A stretch of DNA of 64,000 bases. Source: an uncultured Spirochaetaceae bacterium (GTDB lineage: Bacteria > Spirochaetota > Spirochaetia > Treponematales > Treponemataceae). Below the pieces are notes generated by a model, which was not told the origin of the DNA, made no database searches, and worked only from the letters and a program-made list of their open reading frames with translations. Positions 35,757 to 46,194 of the stretch are shown piece after piece; within the stretch, counting starts at the first letter, position 1; each line of letters begins with the position of its first letter. The DNA lies in the NCBI GenBank assembly GCA_902802305.1, contig CADCLG010000001.1:186001-250000 (forward strand), read 5' to 3'. Made by a program: the position numbers and the translations under genes.

Positions 35757-36074
35757 ATGAAAAAAAGAATCTTTGCTGTTTTAGCTGTTTTATCATTCAC
35801 TGCTGCTGCAATTTTTGCAGAAGAAACTGGAGATGCTTCTGCTGCTGAAGCTGCTTCTGGTATGTCCGGAGCTCTTAAGTATATTGCTGCTGCTATTGCT
35901 GTTGGTCTTGCCTGTATTGCTGGTGGTTTGGCTGTAGGAAAAATCGGTTCCTCTGCAATGGGTGCAATGAGCGAAAATCCTGAACTTTCTGGTAAAGCCC
36001 TTCCTTTTGTAGGTCTTGCAGAAGGTATTTGTCTTTGGGGAATGTTGGTTGCAGTTTTAATCCTTATTCTCTAG
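35757..36074 (+). CDS. ntpK: V-type ATPase subunit K (c-ring proteolipid)
   Basis: A 105-residue protein with three hydrophobic stretches. The first (1-21, ending AIFA) resembles a signal peptide, then a hairpin of two helices (about 38-60 and 82-104), with Glu89 in GLAEGICLWG as the ion-binding carboxylate. One hairpin with one carboxylate means a one-repeat c subunit, unlike the doubled NtpK of enterococci. Whether protons or sodium move cannot be read with confidence. A strong AAGGAG site lies before it, perhaps for high output. Confidence 0.92.
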   Translation: MKKRIFAVLAVLSFTAAAIFAEETGDASAAEAASGMSGALKYIAAAIAVGLACIAGGLAVGKIGSSAMGAMSENPELSGKALPFVGLAEGICLWGMLVAVLILIL

Positions 36075-36085
36075 TTATCTTATAG

Positions 36086-36418
36086 ATGAATTATTATATT
36101 ATTGGGAGCCGCGAAGTTGTTTTGGCTTTCAAAATGATTGGAGTTACTGGGGCCGTTGTCGAAAACCGTGCCGAAGCGCTTGAAGCCTTTAACAGGGTTA
36201 CAGGTAAAGGTGGTTTTGGTAACATTCCTACAGATGAACATCCTAAGATTTTAATACTAAGCGAGGATGTTGCCAGTCTTATTGAAAGTGAAGAAGTTGA
36301 GTGGCAGAAAACAGGAAAGTTTCCTCTGATTGTAGAAGTACCTGGAATAAACGGTCATATTGACGGCCGTAAAACTTTGACTGATTCAATCAGGGAAGCA
36401 ATAGGTATAAACATTTAA
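36086..36418 (+). CDS. ntpF: V-type ATPase subunit F
   Basis: A 110-residue protein with the compact alpha/beta fold typical of subunit F (IIGSREVVLAFKMIGV start and the EHPKILILSEDVAS strand-helix). It binds the D shaft in the rotor. It follows the K gene by 11 bp and no strong ribosome site is visible, so coupling is likely. Confidence 0.88.
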   Translation: MNYYIIGSREVVLAFKMIGVTGAVVENRAEALEAFNRVTGKGGFGNIPTDEHPKILILSEDVASLIESEEVEWQKTGKFPLIVEVPGINGHIDGRKTLTDSIREAIGINI

Positions 36419-36430
36419 CTAGGATAAAAT

Positions 36431-37054
36431 ATGCAGGAATTAAGATCTTCCGAAATACTGGATAAAGAGATTCTTTCTGATGCCCAACGTAAGATAGAAC
36501 ATATTCTGGCAAATGCAGAAGAAGAATGTCAAAAGCTCTTATCTGGAGTCGGGCAGAAAGTAGCAGACTCAAAGAAAGAAAAAGAATCTTTTTATGAAAA
36601 AAAATTGATGACTCAAAAGAAAAATCTTGATGCAGCCCTTCCTCTGGAAGAGCAGCGTTTTAAGGTTTCTTTTATTCAGACTTCTGTAATTGATGCAGTA
36701 AATAATTATCTTTCTTCTCTTTCAGAAGAGCAGCGTATTAAAATGCTGATTCAGAATCAACATTTTAATTTTGACAAAAAAATTAATGCATATATTTATG
36801 GCTTCAGCGTAGATTCAGTAAAAAAGATTCTTTCAAAAGAGTTAGGCAGTAATTTAGGAGCTTGCAGTAAAACTGAGTTCGGAAAAATTGTCATTGAGAA
36901 AGATATAGGCCTATCAAAAAATGAAGGCATAATTTTAGAAGCAGAAGATAAATCTTTACGTGTTCATCTTACTCTTGTAGAAAAAATCAGTCAGATTCTG
37001 GACAAAAACAGGGCTGAATTGTCTGAAGCTTTATTTGGGGCAGGAAAAATATAA
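36431..37054 (+). CDS. ntpE: V-type ATPase subunit E
   Basis: A 207-residue protein: a long N-terminal coiled coil (5-90) and a mixed C-terminal domain, as in the E peripheral stalk subunit. AGGA precedes the ATG. The stop shares one base with the start of subunit A (TAATG). Confidence 0.85.
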   Translation: MQELRSSEILDKEILSDAQRKIEHILANAEEECQKLLSGVGQKVADSKKEKESFYEKKLMTQKKNLDAALPLEEQRFKVSFIQTSVIDAVNNYLSSLSEEQRIKMLIQNQHFNFDKKINAYIYGFSVDSVKKILSKELGSNLGACSKTEFGKIVIEKDIGLSKNEGIILEAEDKSLRVHLTLVEKISQILDKNRAELSEALFGAGKI

Positions 37055-38823
37055 TGATTGAAGGAAAAATTACCCGCATTTCCGGGCCAATTATTTATGC
37101 CGAAGGTTTGGACGGCTGCGGTCTCTATGATGTAGTTGATGTAGGCGATAAAAAATTAATCGGTGAAATAATACGTCAGAATAAAGGAAATGCCACAATT
37201 CAAGTTTATGAGGAAGACACTGGTATGCACGTTGGCGAAAAAGTTGTGTGTACTCAGCGTCCGCTTTCCTTACGTTTAGGACCAGGTCTGGTTGGAAATA
37301 TTTATGATGGTATACAGCGTCCTTTAAAATCAATGTATGAAAACAGTGGCGCCTTTCTTATTCCTGGAGAGCGTACAGAACCTCTGGACTTAAATAAAAC
37401 ATGGCATTTTGAAGCTGATGAAGGCCTTGCTGATGGAAGTTCAATTTATCCGGGCTGTATTCTTGGAACTGTAAAAGAAACCCAATCAATTACTCAAAAA
37501 ATTATGGTTGCTCCGGATATCCGCGGAAAAACGCTTAAAACTTTTAAAGGAAGCGGTGAATATACTGTTGACCAGGTAATCGGAACAACTGAGTTTGACG
37601 AGGAAATTAAGCTTTCGCATTATTGGGCTGTAAGAAGTCCTCGTCCTTATAGCGCAAAGCTGGGAGTTTCAGAACCTCTGGTTACAGGTCAACGTGTAAT
37701 TGATGTATTTTTCCCTCTCAGCAAAGGTGGAACTGCTGCCATTCCAGGTGGATTTGGTACCGGCAAAACAATGACACAGCACGCTGTTGCAAAATGGTGT
37801 GATGCAGATTTAATTGTATACATTGGTTGTGGTGAACGCGGAAACGAAATGACAGAAGTTCTTTCTGAGTTCCCTGAGTTGATTGACCCTAGAACCGGAC
37901 GTTCCATCATGGAGCGAACAATTCTTATTGCAAATACATCAAACATGCCGGTAGCTGCCCGCGAAGTTTCCCTTTATTCTGGAATTACTCTTGCAGAATA
38001 TTTCCGCGACATGGGCCTGGACGTAGCAATCATGGCAGACTCAACCTCGCGCTGGGCAGAAGCTCTCCGTGAACTTTCTGGTCGTATGGAAGAGATGCCA
38101 GCCGAAGAAGGTTTCCCTGCTTATCTTCCTACTAGGCTTGCTTCCTTTTATGAGCGGGCAGGACGAGTAACAACTTTGAACAGTCAGGAAGGTTCTGTCT
38201 CTGTTATTGGAGCTGTTTCTCCTCCAGGTGGTGACTTTAGTGAACCTGTTACCCAGCATACAAAACGCTTTATCCGCTGTTTCTGGGCACTGGACAGGGA
38301 ATTAGCAAACGCCAGACATTATCCTGCAATCGGATGGATAGATTCTTATTCAGAATATGCAGAGGAAGTTCGTGACTGGTGGGAAGTAAAAAATCCTCTC
38401 TGGGCTAAACTCAGACAGCAGGCTCTTGATTTGCTTAAAACTGAACAAAAGCTTCAGCAGATTGTCCGACTTATTGGACCAGATGCTCTGCCACCACCCC
38501 AGCGCTTGATTTTAAAAGTTGCTGATATGATTAAAATTGGCTTTTTGCAGCAGAACGCTTTTGATGATATCGATAAATATTGCTCAATAGAAAAGCAGAT
38601 TTTAATCCTTGATTTGATTATGGAATATTACAACCGTGCCGACGCCCTTCTTAAAAATCAGGCCCTGCTGGTAAGAGTTGCTAATCTTCCTGTATGTGAT
38701 GAGCTGGTTAGAATTAAAATGCAGTATTCAAATGACCAGATTGATAAAATTGAAGAAATCAGGGTACGCATGAATGAACAGCTTTCCGAATTGGAAAGAG
38801 TTTATTCTCCGCAGCGAAAGTAA
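37054..38823 (+). CDS. ntpA: V-type ATPase catalytic subunit A
   Basis: A 589-residue protein with the catalytic P-loop GGFGTGKT (232-239), the large non-homologous insert before it, and GCGERGNEM. It hydrolyses or makes ATP at the A/B interface. The gene starts at the base where ntpE ends, so translational coupling is likely. Confidence 0.97.
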   Translation: MIEGKITRISGPIIYAEGLDGCGLYDVVDVGDKKLIGEIIRQNKGNATIQVYEEDTGMHVGEKVVCTQRPLSLRLGPGLVGNIYDGIQRPLKSMYENSGAFLIPGERTEPLDLNKTWHFEADEGLADGSSIYPGCILGTVKETQSITQKIMVAPDIRGKTLKTFKGSGEYTVDQVIGTTEFDEEIKLSHYWAVRSPRPYSAKLGVSEPLVTGQRVIDVFFPLSKGGTAAIPGGFGTGKTMTQHAVAKWCDADLIVYIGCGERGNEMTEVLSEFPELIDPRTGRSIMERTILIANTSNMPVAAREVSLYSGITLAEYFRDMGLDVAIMADSTSRWAEALRELSGRMEEMPAEEGFPAYLPTRLASFYERAGRVTTLNSQEGSVSVIGAVSPPGGDFSEPVTQHTKRFIRCFWALDRELANARHYPAIGWIDSYSEYAEEVRDWWEVKNPLWAKLRQQALDLLKTEQKLQQIVRLIGPDALPPPQRLILKVADMIKIGFLQQNAFDDIDKYCSIEKQILILDLIMEYYNRADALLKNQALLVRVANLPVCDELVRIKMQYSNDQIDKIEEIRVRMNEQLSELERVYSPQRK

Positions 38824-38854
38824 TCTGAAAGCAAAAGAGATTTTGGAGTAGAAT

Positions 38855-40249
38855 ATGAAAGGTGTAGAATATCGTGGAGTTTCTTCTGTAGACGGACCAA
38901 TTATTGCCTTAAAGCGTACGGAAAATATTTTTTATAACGAAACCGTATGTGTCCGCGACAGAAACGGTAACAAAAGAACAGGAAAGGTAGTTGATATTTC
39001 AGAAAAGGCCGCAATCGTTCAGATTTTTGGAAGTACAACAGGTCTTGATCTTGATGAATCCACGTTTGAGTTTTTAGATGAACCTCTGGAGCTTAGAGTA
39101 GGAGAAGGCTTGCTGGGACGAGTATTCAACGGACTTGGTGAGCCGATTGACGGATATCCTGAAATCTTCAGTTCAGAAAAACGCAATGTAAATGGAAATC
39201 CAATCAATCCTTTTGCAAGAATCTATCCACGAGACTTTATTCAGACAGGTATTTCTGCAATTGACGGAATGAACTCTCTGGTACGAGGACAGAAGCTTCC
39301 TATTTTTTCTGAAAACGGTCTTCCTCATAATAAACTTGCAGCCCAGATTATCAGACAGGCAAAACTCCGTAACAGTGATGAAAAGTTCGTAATGGTTTTT
39401 GCAGGCATGGGAATTAAATATGATGTTGCAAAGTTCTTTGTTGACACTTTTGAAGAGTCAGGTGTACTTGCAAACGTTGTTATGTTTCAGTCTCTTGCAG
39501 ATGCGCCAAGTATTGAACGAATCATTACCCCGCGCTGTGCCCTTACCGCCGCAGAATACCTTGCTTTTGAAAAAGGAATGCATGTTCTGGTAGTTATGAC
39601 AGATATGACAAACTACTGTGAAGCTCTCCGTGAAATCTCAACCACGCGTGGAGAAGTTCCTGGACGAAAAGGCTATCCTGGCTATCTTTATTCAGACCTT
39701 GCAGAGCTTTATGAACGCGCTGGTAAAATCAAAGGCAGTGAAGGTTCAATTACTCAGATTCCAATTCTCACTATGCCTAATGATGATATTTCTCATCCAA
39801 TTCCTGACCTTACCGGTTATATCACAGAAGGCCAGATTGTACTTGACCGCGAATTATTCCAGAAGGGACTTTATCCACCTGTAAGTGGTTTGCCAAGTCT
39901 TTCCCGCCTTATGAAAGACGGTATTGGCCCTGATATGACTCGCGAAGATCATGCAAATCTTTCTTCCCAATTGTTTGCTTCTTATTCAAAAGTAAAAACA
40001 ATCAGAAATCTTGCTGCAATTATTGGTGAAGAAGAATTAAGTGATTTGGACCGGCAATATCTCCGTTTTGGTGAACGCTTTGAAAATGAGTTCCTCGGAC
40101 AAAGTGAATACGAAGACCGAACAATAGAAGATACACTTAGTATAGGTTGGGATATTCTAAAAGAGCTTCCTGTGGAGGAGCTTACACGAATCAAGCCTGA
40201 GTTTATAGAAAAATATTCTGGTGCAGGCCAAACTGAACCGGGTATGTAG
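38855..40249 (+). CDS. ntpB: V-type ATPase subunit B
   Basis: A 464-residue non-catalytic nucleotide-binding subunit: the P-loop is replaced by [11 protein letters not shown], as expected for subunit B, while the remaining core is conserved ([15 protein letters not shown]). It alternates with subunit A in the hexamer. A TTGGAG site precedes the start. Confidence 0.97.
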   Translation: MKGVEYRGVSSVDGPIIALKRTENIFYNETVCVRDRNGNKRTGKVVDISEKAAIVQIFGSTTGLDLDESTFEFLDEPLELRVGEGLLGRVFNGLGEPIDGYPEIFSSEKRNVNGNPINPFARIYPRDFIQTGISAIDGMNSLVRGQKLPIFSENGLPHNKLAAQIIRQAKLRNSDEKFVMVFAGMGIKYDVAKFFVDTFEESGVLANVVMFQSLADAPSIERIITPRCALTAAEYLAFEKGMHVLVVMTDMTNYCEALREISTTRGEVPGRKGYPGYLYSDLAELYERAGKIKGSEGSITQIPILTMPNDDISHPIPDLTGYITEGQIVLDRELFQKGLYPPVSGLPSLSRLMKDGIGPDMTREDHANLSSQLFASYSKVKTIRNLAAIIGEEELSDLDRQYLRFGERFENEFLGQSEYEDRTIEDTLSIGWDILKELPVEELTRIKPEFIEKYSGAGQTEPGM

Positions 40250-40264
40250 CGGTGGACTGAATAT

Positions 40265-40897
40265 ATGGCAAAGTTGAATGTTTCACCTACAAAATCAAAT
40301 CTTCTCGCAATAAAGGACCAGTTAGCTGTTTCCACCAATGGTTATGAGCTCCTTGAAGAAAAACGCGAAATCCTTGTCCGCGAGCTTATGCATCTGGTTG
40401 AACAGGTAAAGCTTCTCGAGACCGAAATCGATAGTGTAGTCAAACAGGCCTACCCGTCATTTAAAAGAATGCTCATGCTTGATGGTGCCGACCAGATTGA
40501 ACGTATTTCCCACGGTATTCATTATGATTTTGATATGAACGAAAAAGTTGTTACCGTAGGTGGAATGCAGTTTGAAACAATTGATGTTGAACTTCCAAAA
40601 AGGGAATTGTTTTATTCATTTTTTGGAACCTATGCCAACACGGACGAAACAATTGTTAAATTCTTTGACCTTTTAGGTTTGCTTACTCAGATGGCTTCTA
40701 TCCGTACAATTGTGTGGCGACTGGCAGAAGAGGTAAAACGCACTCAGCGCCGTGTAAACGCTTTGGATAAAATGATTATTCCTCAGGCACAGGAAACCAA
40801 AACTTATATAGAAAGCGTTCTTGAAGAGCGTGAACGCGAAAATATTTTTGTTTTAAAGGCGCTTAAACGCAAAAATTCAAGCCAAAAGAAGGATTAG
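40265..40897 (+). CDS. ntpD: V-type ATPase subunit D
   Basis: A 210-residue protein with the characteristic N-terminal LNVSPTKSNLLAIKD and long antiparallel helices. It is the central rotor shaft. The gene stands 15 bp after ntpB and completes the nine-gene ATPase set. Confidence 0.93.
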   Translation: MAKLNVSPTKSNLLAIKDQLAVSTNGYELLEEKREILVRELMHLVEQVKLLETEIDSVVKQAYPSFKRMLMLDGADQIERISHGIHYDFDMNEKVVTVGGMQFETIDVELPKRELFYSFFGTYANTDETIVKFFDLLGLLTQMASIRTIVWRLAEEVKRTQRRVNALDKMIIPQAQETKTYIESVLEERERENIFVLKALKRKNSSQKKD

Positions 40898-40927
40898 CCG
40901 AAAATAATCATAAGGCGAGGATTGAGT

Positions 40928-41428
40928 ATGAAAGATTTTGTAAAAAAAATACTTGTTGCAATCAACGGTACAGAAAATTCTATTCATGCGGCAATGTATG
41001 CAATCATGCTGGCAAAAAGTTATAATGCCCAGCTCAAATTTATTTATGTTGTCGATTCTGCGACAATCCGTTATCTGGGAATAAATAAGGTTTTAATTAA
41101 AGAAGAACAGCAGGACTTTACCACTGATTTAAATTCCGAAGGAAAAAACAGTCTTGAATATGCAAAATCACTTGCAAGATTAAAAGGTCTCAATGCCGAA
41201 GCAGAACTTCTTAAAGGAAACGTTTCTACTCAAATTGTTATGGCAGCCGAAAAATACAAGGCAGATATTCTTATTTTGGGCGGAAAGGAAAAGACAAAAT
41301 CCAATGTGTATCACAGTCCTGCAAGAAACGTCCTTTCAACTCATAGAACCGAAGTTTTATTGAATGCAAAATGCCCGGTTCTTATGGTGCAAAAACCAGA
41401 TATTGAATCACTGTTCAAATTGTTCTAA
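40928..41428 (+). CDS. universal stress protein (UspA family)
   Basis: A 166-residue protein with the UspA alpha/beta fold: ILVAINGTENSIHAAMYAIMLA at the start, ADILILGGKEK near the middle and LLNAKCPVLMV at the end. The expected G-x2-G-x9-G-S/T ATP loop is not clear (GGKEKTKSNVYHS), so nucleotide binding is doubtful. The ATG at 40928 has GAGG 8 nt upstream. It follows ntpD closely and may share the ATPase transcript. Confidence 0.85.
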   Translation: MKDFVKKILVAINGTENSIHAAMYAIMLAKSYNAQLKFIYVVDSATIRYLGINKVLIKEEQQDFTTDLNSEGKNSLEYAKSLARLKGLNAEAELLKGNVSTQIVMAAEKYKADILILGGKEKTKSNVYHSPARNVLSTHRTEVLLNAKCPVLMVQKPDIESLFKLF

Positions 41429-41437
41429 ACTAAGCCA

Positions 41438-42187
41438 ATGACAAATTTTTACAAAGTTCTTGGCGTAAGACAGAATGCAACTCTTTCAGAAATAAAAAGG
41501 GCCTATCGCGAAAAAGTAAAGCTTCTCCATCCCGATTTAACAGGCGATGTTTCTTTAACTGATGAATTCAATCAGGTTGTAAATGCTTATCGCGTTCTTT
41601 CGGATGCTCGCCAGCGTTCAATTTTTGATGAATCCTTCTTTGTAAAAATCCGTAAAAATCATGCAAATGCAGATTCCTTTGATTATTACAAATGGTTGTC
41701 CGCTCGTGATGACATGGAAAGCCGTGCAAAACTGATTTTTTATACACTTATGCATCAAAAGGAAGATGAAGCTGTTGCCGAGTTCAAGCGTATGCAGATG
41801 ACCCATGTCGATTTTACCCTTAAAGATTATTTTACCCGCGAAGATTTTATGGATTACGGCTATATTCTTGCAGAGGAACTTGTTATCCGTGGCGAATATT
41901 ACGATGCAATTATTCTTTTGGAACAGATTATTAAAATGGAATATTCCTATACCTATTTTTATATTTTCTTTCCCGAAGTTCTTTCTTTTACCCTGAATAT
42001 TCTTAAAAAAAATATAGACCGTGTTATCCCCGATGAACTTGCCCTTGACGTTTATGAACGTGCCTTGGATTTAGGTTTTGGACGTGCTAATGATTCCTTT
42101 TTCCTTAAAAAGATGAGCGAGGAATACATGCGGCTGGGCGATAGAGTAACGGCAGAGATTTGCTTGCAAGCAGCGAATAAAAATTAA
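41438..42187 (+). CDS. J-domain (DnaJ-like) protein
   Basis: A 249-residue protein. The N-terminal J-domain has the invariant HPD (31-33) and the surrounding helices. There is no Gly/Phe region or zinc finger, so it is not DnaJ itself. The C-terminal 180 residues look helical and repeat-like, with no family recognised. The J-domain would stimulate an Hsp70 ATPase. It starts 10 bp after the UspA-like gene and ends the V-ATPase transcription unit. Confidence 0.85.
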   Translation: MTNFYKVLGVRQNATLSEIKRAYREKVKLLHPDLTGDVSLTDEFNQVVNAYRVLSDARQRSIFDESFFVKIRKNHANADSFDYYKWLSARDDMESRAKLIFYTLMHQKEDEAVAEFKRMQMTHVDFTLKDYFTREDFMDYGYILAEELVIRGEYYDAIILLEQIIKMEYSYTYFYIFFPEVLSFTLNILKKNIDRVIPDELALDVYERALDLGFGRANDSFFLKKMSEEYMRLGDRVTAEICLQAANKN

Positions 42188-42285
42188 CAATTGACAATTG
42201 TATTAAGTTTGTTTTCACTAACATATAGTAATTTTTTTTGATTAGTGATAAACTCACCTTCATAATTTGGAGAATAAAGAATAAT

Positions 42286-43044
42286 ATGATTCACTTAAAG
42301 ACAGAAGAACAGATTGCAGGAATAAGAAAATCATGCCATCTTACGGCAGATATGTTTAACGAATTAATCCCAAAAATCCATGCTGGAATGACAACCCACG
42401 ATATTGATATGCTCTTTAAAAACTATATTTTATCTCACGGTGGAAGACCAGCCTGGTGGCAGGAAGATTTTGCCGGTGCCGTTTGTATCAGCGTAAACGA
42501 AGAAGTTATTCACGGACTTCCTTCAAAGAAAAAAGTTATTCATGAAGGTGATTTAGTAAGTCTTGATGTAGGAATCAATCTGGACGGATATATAAGCGAT
42601 ACCTGCCATTCAGTTGAAATTGGCAAAGTTTCTCCAGAAGTAAAAAAACTCCACGAAGTTACCATCGAATGTCTTAAGGCCGGAATTGCCGCTTGTGTTG
42701 TCGGAAACCGAATTAGTGATATTTCCAATGCAGTTTACGAAATTGCAAGTAAACATGGATACGGCGTTGTTTATGATTATTGCGGTCATGGTGTAGGGCT
42801 GGATGTTCACGAAGATCCAAGCGTTCCAAACTGTCCTTCCCGTGGACTTAATCCAAGAATTAAGCCGGGCATGGTTCTTGCCATTGAACCTATGATAAAT
42901 CTTGGCGTACCTGATGTTTATACAGCAAAAGACGGCTGGACGGTAATCACAAAAGACAAAAAAGTTTCCTGCCACGAAGAACACACTGTAGCCGTTTTTG
43001 CCGACCATACCGAGATTCTTACGGACTTAAATTATAAAGCTTAA
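42286..43044 (+). CDS. map: type I methionine aminopeptidase
   Basis: A 252-residue protein. Metal ligands appear in order: SLDVGINLDGYISD, GHGVG, IEPM and HEEHTV. It removes the initiator methionine from nascent proteins. The start at 42286 fits the common MIxLKTxEEI opening with GGAG upstream; the frame also extends to 42238. After it comes a 141-bp gap before htrA. Confidence 0.95.
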   Translation: MIHLKTEEQIAGIRKSCHLTADMFNELIPKIHAGMTTHDIDMLFKNYILSHGGRPAWWQEDFAGAVCISVNEEVIHGLPSKKKVIHEGDLVSLDVGINLDGYISDTCHSVEIGKVSPEVKKLHEVTIECLKAGIAACVVGNRISDISNAVYEIASKHGYGVVYDYCGHGVGLDVHEDPSVPNCPSRGLNPRIKPGMVLAIEPMINLGVPDVYTAKDGWTVITKDKKVSCHEEHTVAVFADHTEILTDLNYKA

Positions 43045-43100
43045 CGTTAATTTTCTTCTTGAACGATACGATTTTTGTTACCTTTTTTTGAGTCTGTAGT

Positions 43101-43106
43101 TATATT
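43101..43106 (+). promoter_or_regulatory. possible -10 box (TATATT) upstream of htrA
   Basis: A TATATT stands about 8 nt before the inverted repeat. No good -35 is seen. The position fits a transcript starting at or just before the repeat. Confidence 0.35.
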
Positions 43107-43113
43107 TTAAAAA

Positions 43114-43153
43114 GAAGAAATGAACAGAAAGTGCATATAAAGTTCATTTCTTC
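43114..43153 (+). promoter_or_regulatory. 12-bp inverted repeat in the htrA leader
   Basis: GAAGAAATGAAC and GTTCATTTCTTC are exact complements with a 16-nt loop. The site lies between the possible -10 and the ribosome site GAGG at 43175. It is not CIRCE-like and has no T run, so an operator or a 5'-end RNA hairpin is more likely than a terminator. Confidence 0.6.
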
Positions 43154-43185
43154 TCAAAAATGATTGATGATACGAGGTAATAAAA

Positions 43186-44625
43186 ATGAAAAAGTTTACA
43201 AAACTTATTTTTAGCTCAATTCTTTTAAGTTTACTTGCTGTCTCAGTTTTTGCTGACCCGCCTAAAAAAACTCCTGCTTCAAGCGAAGCCTTATCTATAG
43301 TTAGTTCTCTGCAGACTGTATTTCGTTCTGTAAGTGACACTCTTTTGCCAGCTGTTGTAGAAGTTGATGTTACCGAAACAAAAACCTATACAGATCCTTT
43401 TGGTGGAATGACAAGTCCTTTTGAATGGTTCTTTGGTACACCTAATCAGGATAACAAAAATCGTCAGAAGGAATACGAATCAAAAGGTTTGGGCTCTGGT
43501 GTAATTGTACGCAACGCAGGAAATACTTATTACGTACTTACAAATAATCATGTTGCCGGAAGTGCTACAAAAATCAGCATTAAGCTGAATGATGAACGCG
43601 AGTTTGAAGGAAAGCTGGTTGGAACAGACAGCCGCATGGATATTGCACTGGTTTCTTTTGAATCAAAAGATAAGTCAATTCCTGTAGCAAAGCTGGGTGA
43701 TTCTGATGATGTTCGCCCTGGTGATATCTGTCTTGCCTTTGGCGCTCCACTCGGATATTCACAGTCTGTAACTCAGGGAATTGTAAGTGCTGTTGGTCGT
43801 TCAGAAAGCCACATGTCTGCAATTAGCGATTACATTCAGACAGATGCTGCAATCAACCAGGGAAACTCTGGTGGACCTCTTGTAAATATTTATGGTGAAG
43901 TAATTGGAATCAATACCTGGATTGCTTCTCAGTCTGGCGGTTCTCAGGGCTTAGGTTTTGCAATTCCTATCAATAATATTAAGAGCTCAATCGATTCATT
44001 TATCAAAAATGGAAAAGTTATTTACGGTTGGGTTGGCGTTTCTTTGGTTGATGTTTCTAAAGAATATAAGGAAGATTTAGGCGTATCTGATATTGATGGT
44101 GCCTTTGCTGCCGAAGTATTTACTAATTCTCCTGCATTCAAAGCCGGAATTAAACCTGGTGACTATATCATTGAATTGAACGGCAAGAAAGTTAAGAGTA
44201 CAAATCAGCTTGTCCGCGATGTTGGTACTCTCGAAGCCGGTTCAACTGCAACCTTTATTGTATTGCGTGGCGGAATCAGACAGGCTCCTATTCAGGTTAA
44301 AATAGAAGAAAGAGCAAAGGATGCTGATATTCAGAACAGCAGAATGTGGCCTGGATTTGTTGCTTCCCTGCTTACCGATGAAGTTCGCGAACAGTTAAAG
44401 ATTGATGACAAGCGAGTACAAGGTGTTGTAGTTACAAACGTAGAAGAAAAATCTCCTGCAGCAAGTCTCCGCTTACAGAATGGTGATGTAATTACAGCCG
44501 TAAACGGAAACCCTGTAACAAATCTTAAAGAGTTCTATACAGAGCTTTCAAATGCTAAAAAATCTGTAAACTTTGATATTTACAGCAATGGCGGAACTAT
44601 TACAACAGGAACTTACAAGTTCTAA
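43186..44625 (+). CDS. htrA: HtrA/DegP-type serine protease
   Basis: A 479-residue protein with a signal peptide ending at about 23 (VSVFA). The trypsin-like triad is His122 (NNHVAG), Asp152 (SRMDIAL) and Ser228 (QGNSGGP), followed by two PDZ domains (about 280-365 and 395-475). It degrades or refolds damaged envelope proteins in the periplasm. A GAGG ribosome site precedes the ATG. The leader has a 12-bp hairpin. It is followed by a strong terminator. Confidence 0.95.
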   Translation: MKKFTKLIFSSILLSLLAVSVFADPPKKTPASSEALSIVSSLQTVFRSVSDTLLPAVVEVDVTETKTYTDPFGGMTSPFEWFFGTPNQDNKNRQKEYESKGLGSGVIVRNAGNTYYVLTNNHVAGSATKISIKLNDEREFEGKLVGTDSRMDIALVSFESKDKSIPVAKLGDSDDVRPGDICLAFGAPLGYSQSVTQGIVSAVGRSESHMSAISDYIQTDAAINQGNSGGPLVNIYGEVIGINTWIASQSGGSQGLGFAIPINNIKSSIDSFIKNGKVIYGWVGVSLVDVSKEYKEDLGVSDIDGAFAAEVFTNSPAFKAGIKPGDYIIELNGKKVKSTNQLVRDVGTLEAGSTATFIVLRGGIRQAPIQVKIEERAKDADIQNSRMWPGFVASLLTDEVREQLKIDDKRVQGVVVTNVEEKSPAASLRLQNGDVITAVNGNPVTNLKEFYTELSNAKKSVNFDIYSNGGTITTGTYKF

Positions 44626-44656
44626 ACAGATTTAATCGATTAACCTCTCCAAAATC

Positions 44657-44688
44657 TACCGGGCAGCTCCTTGTCCGGTATTTTTTTT
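44657..44688 (+). terminator. terminator after htrA
   Basis: TACCGG and CCGGTA bracket a short loop (with extra pairs GCA/TGT-like), followed by a T run of eight. Confidence 0.85.
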
Positions 44689-44769
44689 CTTTAAAAATAA
44701 AAAATGCATGGTAGAATAAAGTATAATCAATCTATTTTAAATGCTTTATTCGAATCTTAGGAGGTTCTT

Positions 44770-46173
44770 ATGAAACTGGCAAAACATTCATTATTTAAAG
44801 TTTTAATTATCTCTTCTTTAGTTATTGCATTAACAGGTTGTGATGCAATTTTGGGAAAACTTTTACCACAGGCAGAACTTGATGGCCCTGATTATCCGTC
44901 AGTAGAAATTGCCGATTATGGTGATGGTTCTGCAACATTGCATTATGGTGACGAAAAAACTTTGACAGTTACAGCTTCTGTTGATGATGGCGGTAGTCTG
45001 TCTTATCAGTGGTATAAGGGTACAACTAATAATACAGATAAAGCTTCTGCTATTTCTGGTGAAACTTCTGCTTCTTATAAAATAACAGCTCCTAGTGAAG
45101 AAGTTGAAAAAACATATTACTGGTGCAAGGTAACAAACAAAAAGAACGGCAAAACAGCAGACAAATGGTCTTATGCTTATGCTATTACGGTAAGTAATAT
45201 TATAAAAGTGACTAATATAGTTGAACCGACGACCTGGAAGTTCCCATATACATATTATGTAGAAGATGGTAATTATTGGGTTTCAAAGGCTTTGACAATT
45301 GAACCTGGTGTTGTAGTAAAGTTTGGAAAAGAAGGCCGACTTACTGCTGATGAAACTGGTTATATTCTTGCAGAAGGAACAAGCGAAAAACCTATATATT
45401 TTACTTCTTATAGAGATAATACTAAAGGTATTACAATTCCAGACGAAGCAGGCTCTACTGTTCAGAAAGGTGATTGGAAAGGTGTTTTAATAATGGGTGC
45501 AACTGGTTCAAAATTTGATCATTGTGTTTTCAGTTATGCAGATCAATCTGCACTTGGAATTTACAAAAAATCAACGGTAACGAATTGTACATTTACAAAT
45601 AATAAGTCTTCTATAGAGTACAGTGGTGCTTTAACTATAGTATACATAGATGATGTAACAAATGGCGGACAAAAATCAGAAGTAAAGAATAACTGTTTCT
45701 ATAATAATGATTGGCCACTTGATGTTCCGACATTCTATACTGTAGATACATCAAATATCTTCCATAATCCAAATAACGCAGAAGAAAAAAATGCAAATCA
45801 GGCTATTGTTTTAAGAAGTGTAACAATTCCTTCAAGTAATGTTGCAAATTGGGAAGTAGAAGAAGTTCCATATTTCTTTGCAAGTGATTTTATGTGGTTA
45901 AATGGAACTTTGAATATAGGAATGACAAATGCCAATGTAGTAGTTAAATTCTGGCAGAATGGTAAGATTGATGATGAAAATGGTGTAGGAACCTTTAAGC
46001 TTGGTCCAAATGTTATTCTTACTTCTTATAGAGATAAAGATGTCCGCGGTGATATTTTTAATGGTGATGAGCCTGCGGATGCTGCAGTAGGAGATTGGAG
46101 AGGAATAAAACTTGGCAATCAATGGGCATTCAAAAATGATGCAAGAGTTAAGTATGCTAAATTTGATGACTAG
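44770..46173 (+). CDS. lipoprotein with Ig-like domain and right-handed beta-helix
   Basis: A 467-residue protein. The lipobox LTGC gives Cys24. Residues about 45-140 look like an Ig-like domain (LSYQWYKG, YYWCKVTNK), then from about 200 to 460 the segments alternate in the manner of a right-handed parallel beta-helix (WKGVLIMG, FDHCVFSYAD, VTNCTFTNN). Such proteins are usually surface glycan-binding or adhesion proteins; no catalytic residue is recognised. An AGGAGG site precedes the start. A strong terminator follows. Confidence 0.7.
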   Translation: MKLAKHSLFKVLIISSLVIALTGCDAILGKLLPQAELDGPDYPSVEIADYGDGSATLHYGDEKTLTVTASVDDGGSLSYQWYKGTTNNTDKASAISGETSASYKITAPSEEVEKTYYWCKVTNKKNGKTADKWSYAYAITVSNIIKVTNIVEPTTWKFPYTYYVEDGNYWVSKALTIEPGVVVKFGKEGRLTADETGYILAEGTSEKPIYFTSYRDNTKGITIPDEAGSTVQKGDWKGVLIMGATGSKFDHCVFSYADQSALGIYKKSTVTNCTFTNNKSSIEYSGALTIVYIDDVTNGGQKSEVKNNCFYNNDWPLDVPTFYTVDTSNIFHNPNNAEEKNANQAIVLRSVTIPSSNVANWEVEEVPYFFASDFMWLNGTLNIGMTNANVVVKFWQNGKIDDENGVGTFKLGPNVILTSYRDKDVRGDIFNGDEPADAAVGDWRGIKLGNQWAFKNDARVKYAKFDD

Positions 46174-46194
46174 CTTCTAACCCATAATTCATAC

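Noticed and set aside
38855-40249. Inactivated catalytic ATPase because the P-loop is missing
   Set aside because: Subunit B of V-type ATPases normally lacks the P-loop.
43114-43153. CIRCE/HrcA heat-shock operator
   Set aside because: The arms (GAAGAAATGAAC) do not match the TTAGCACTC-N9-GAGTGCTAA consensus.
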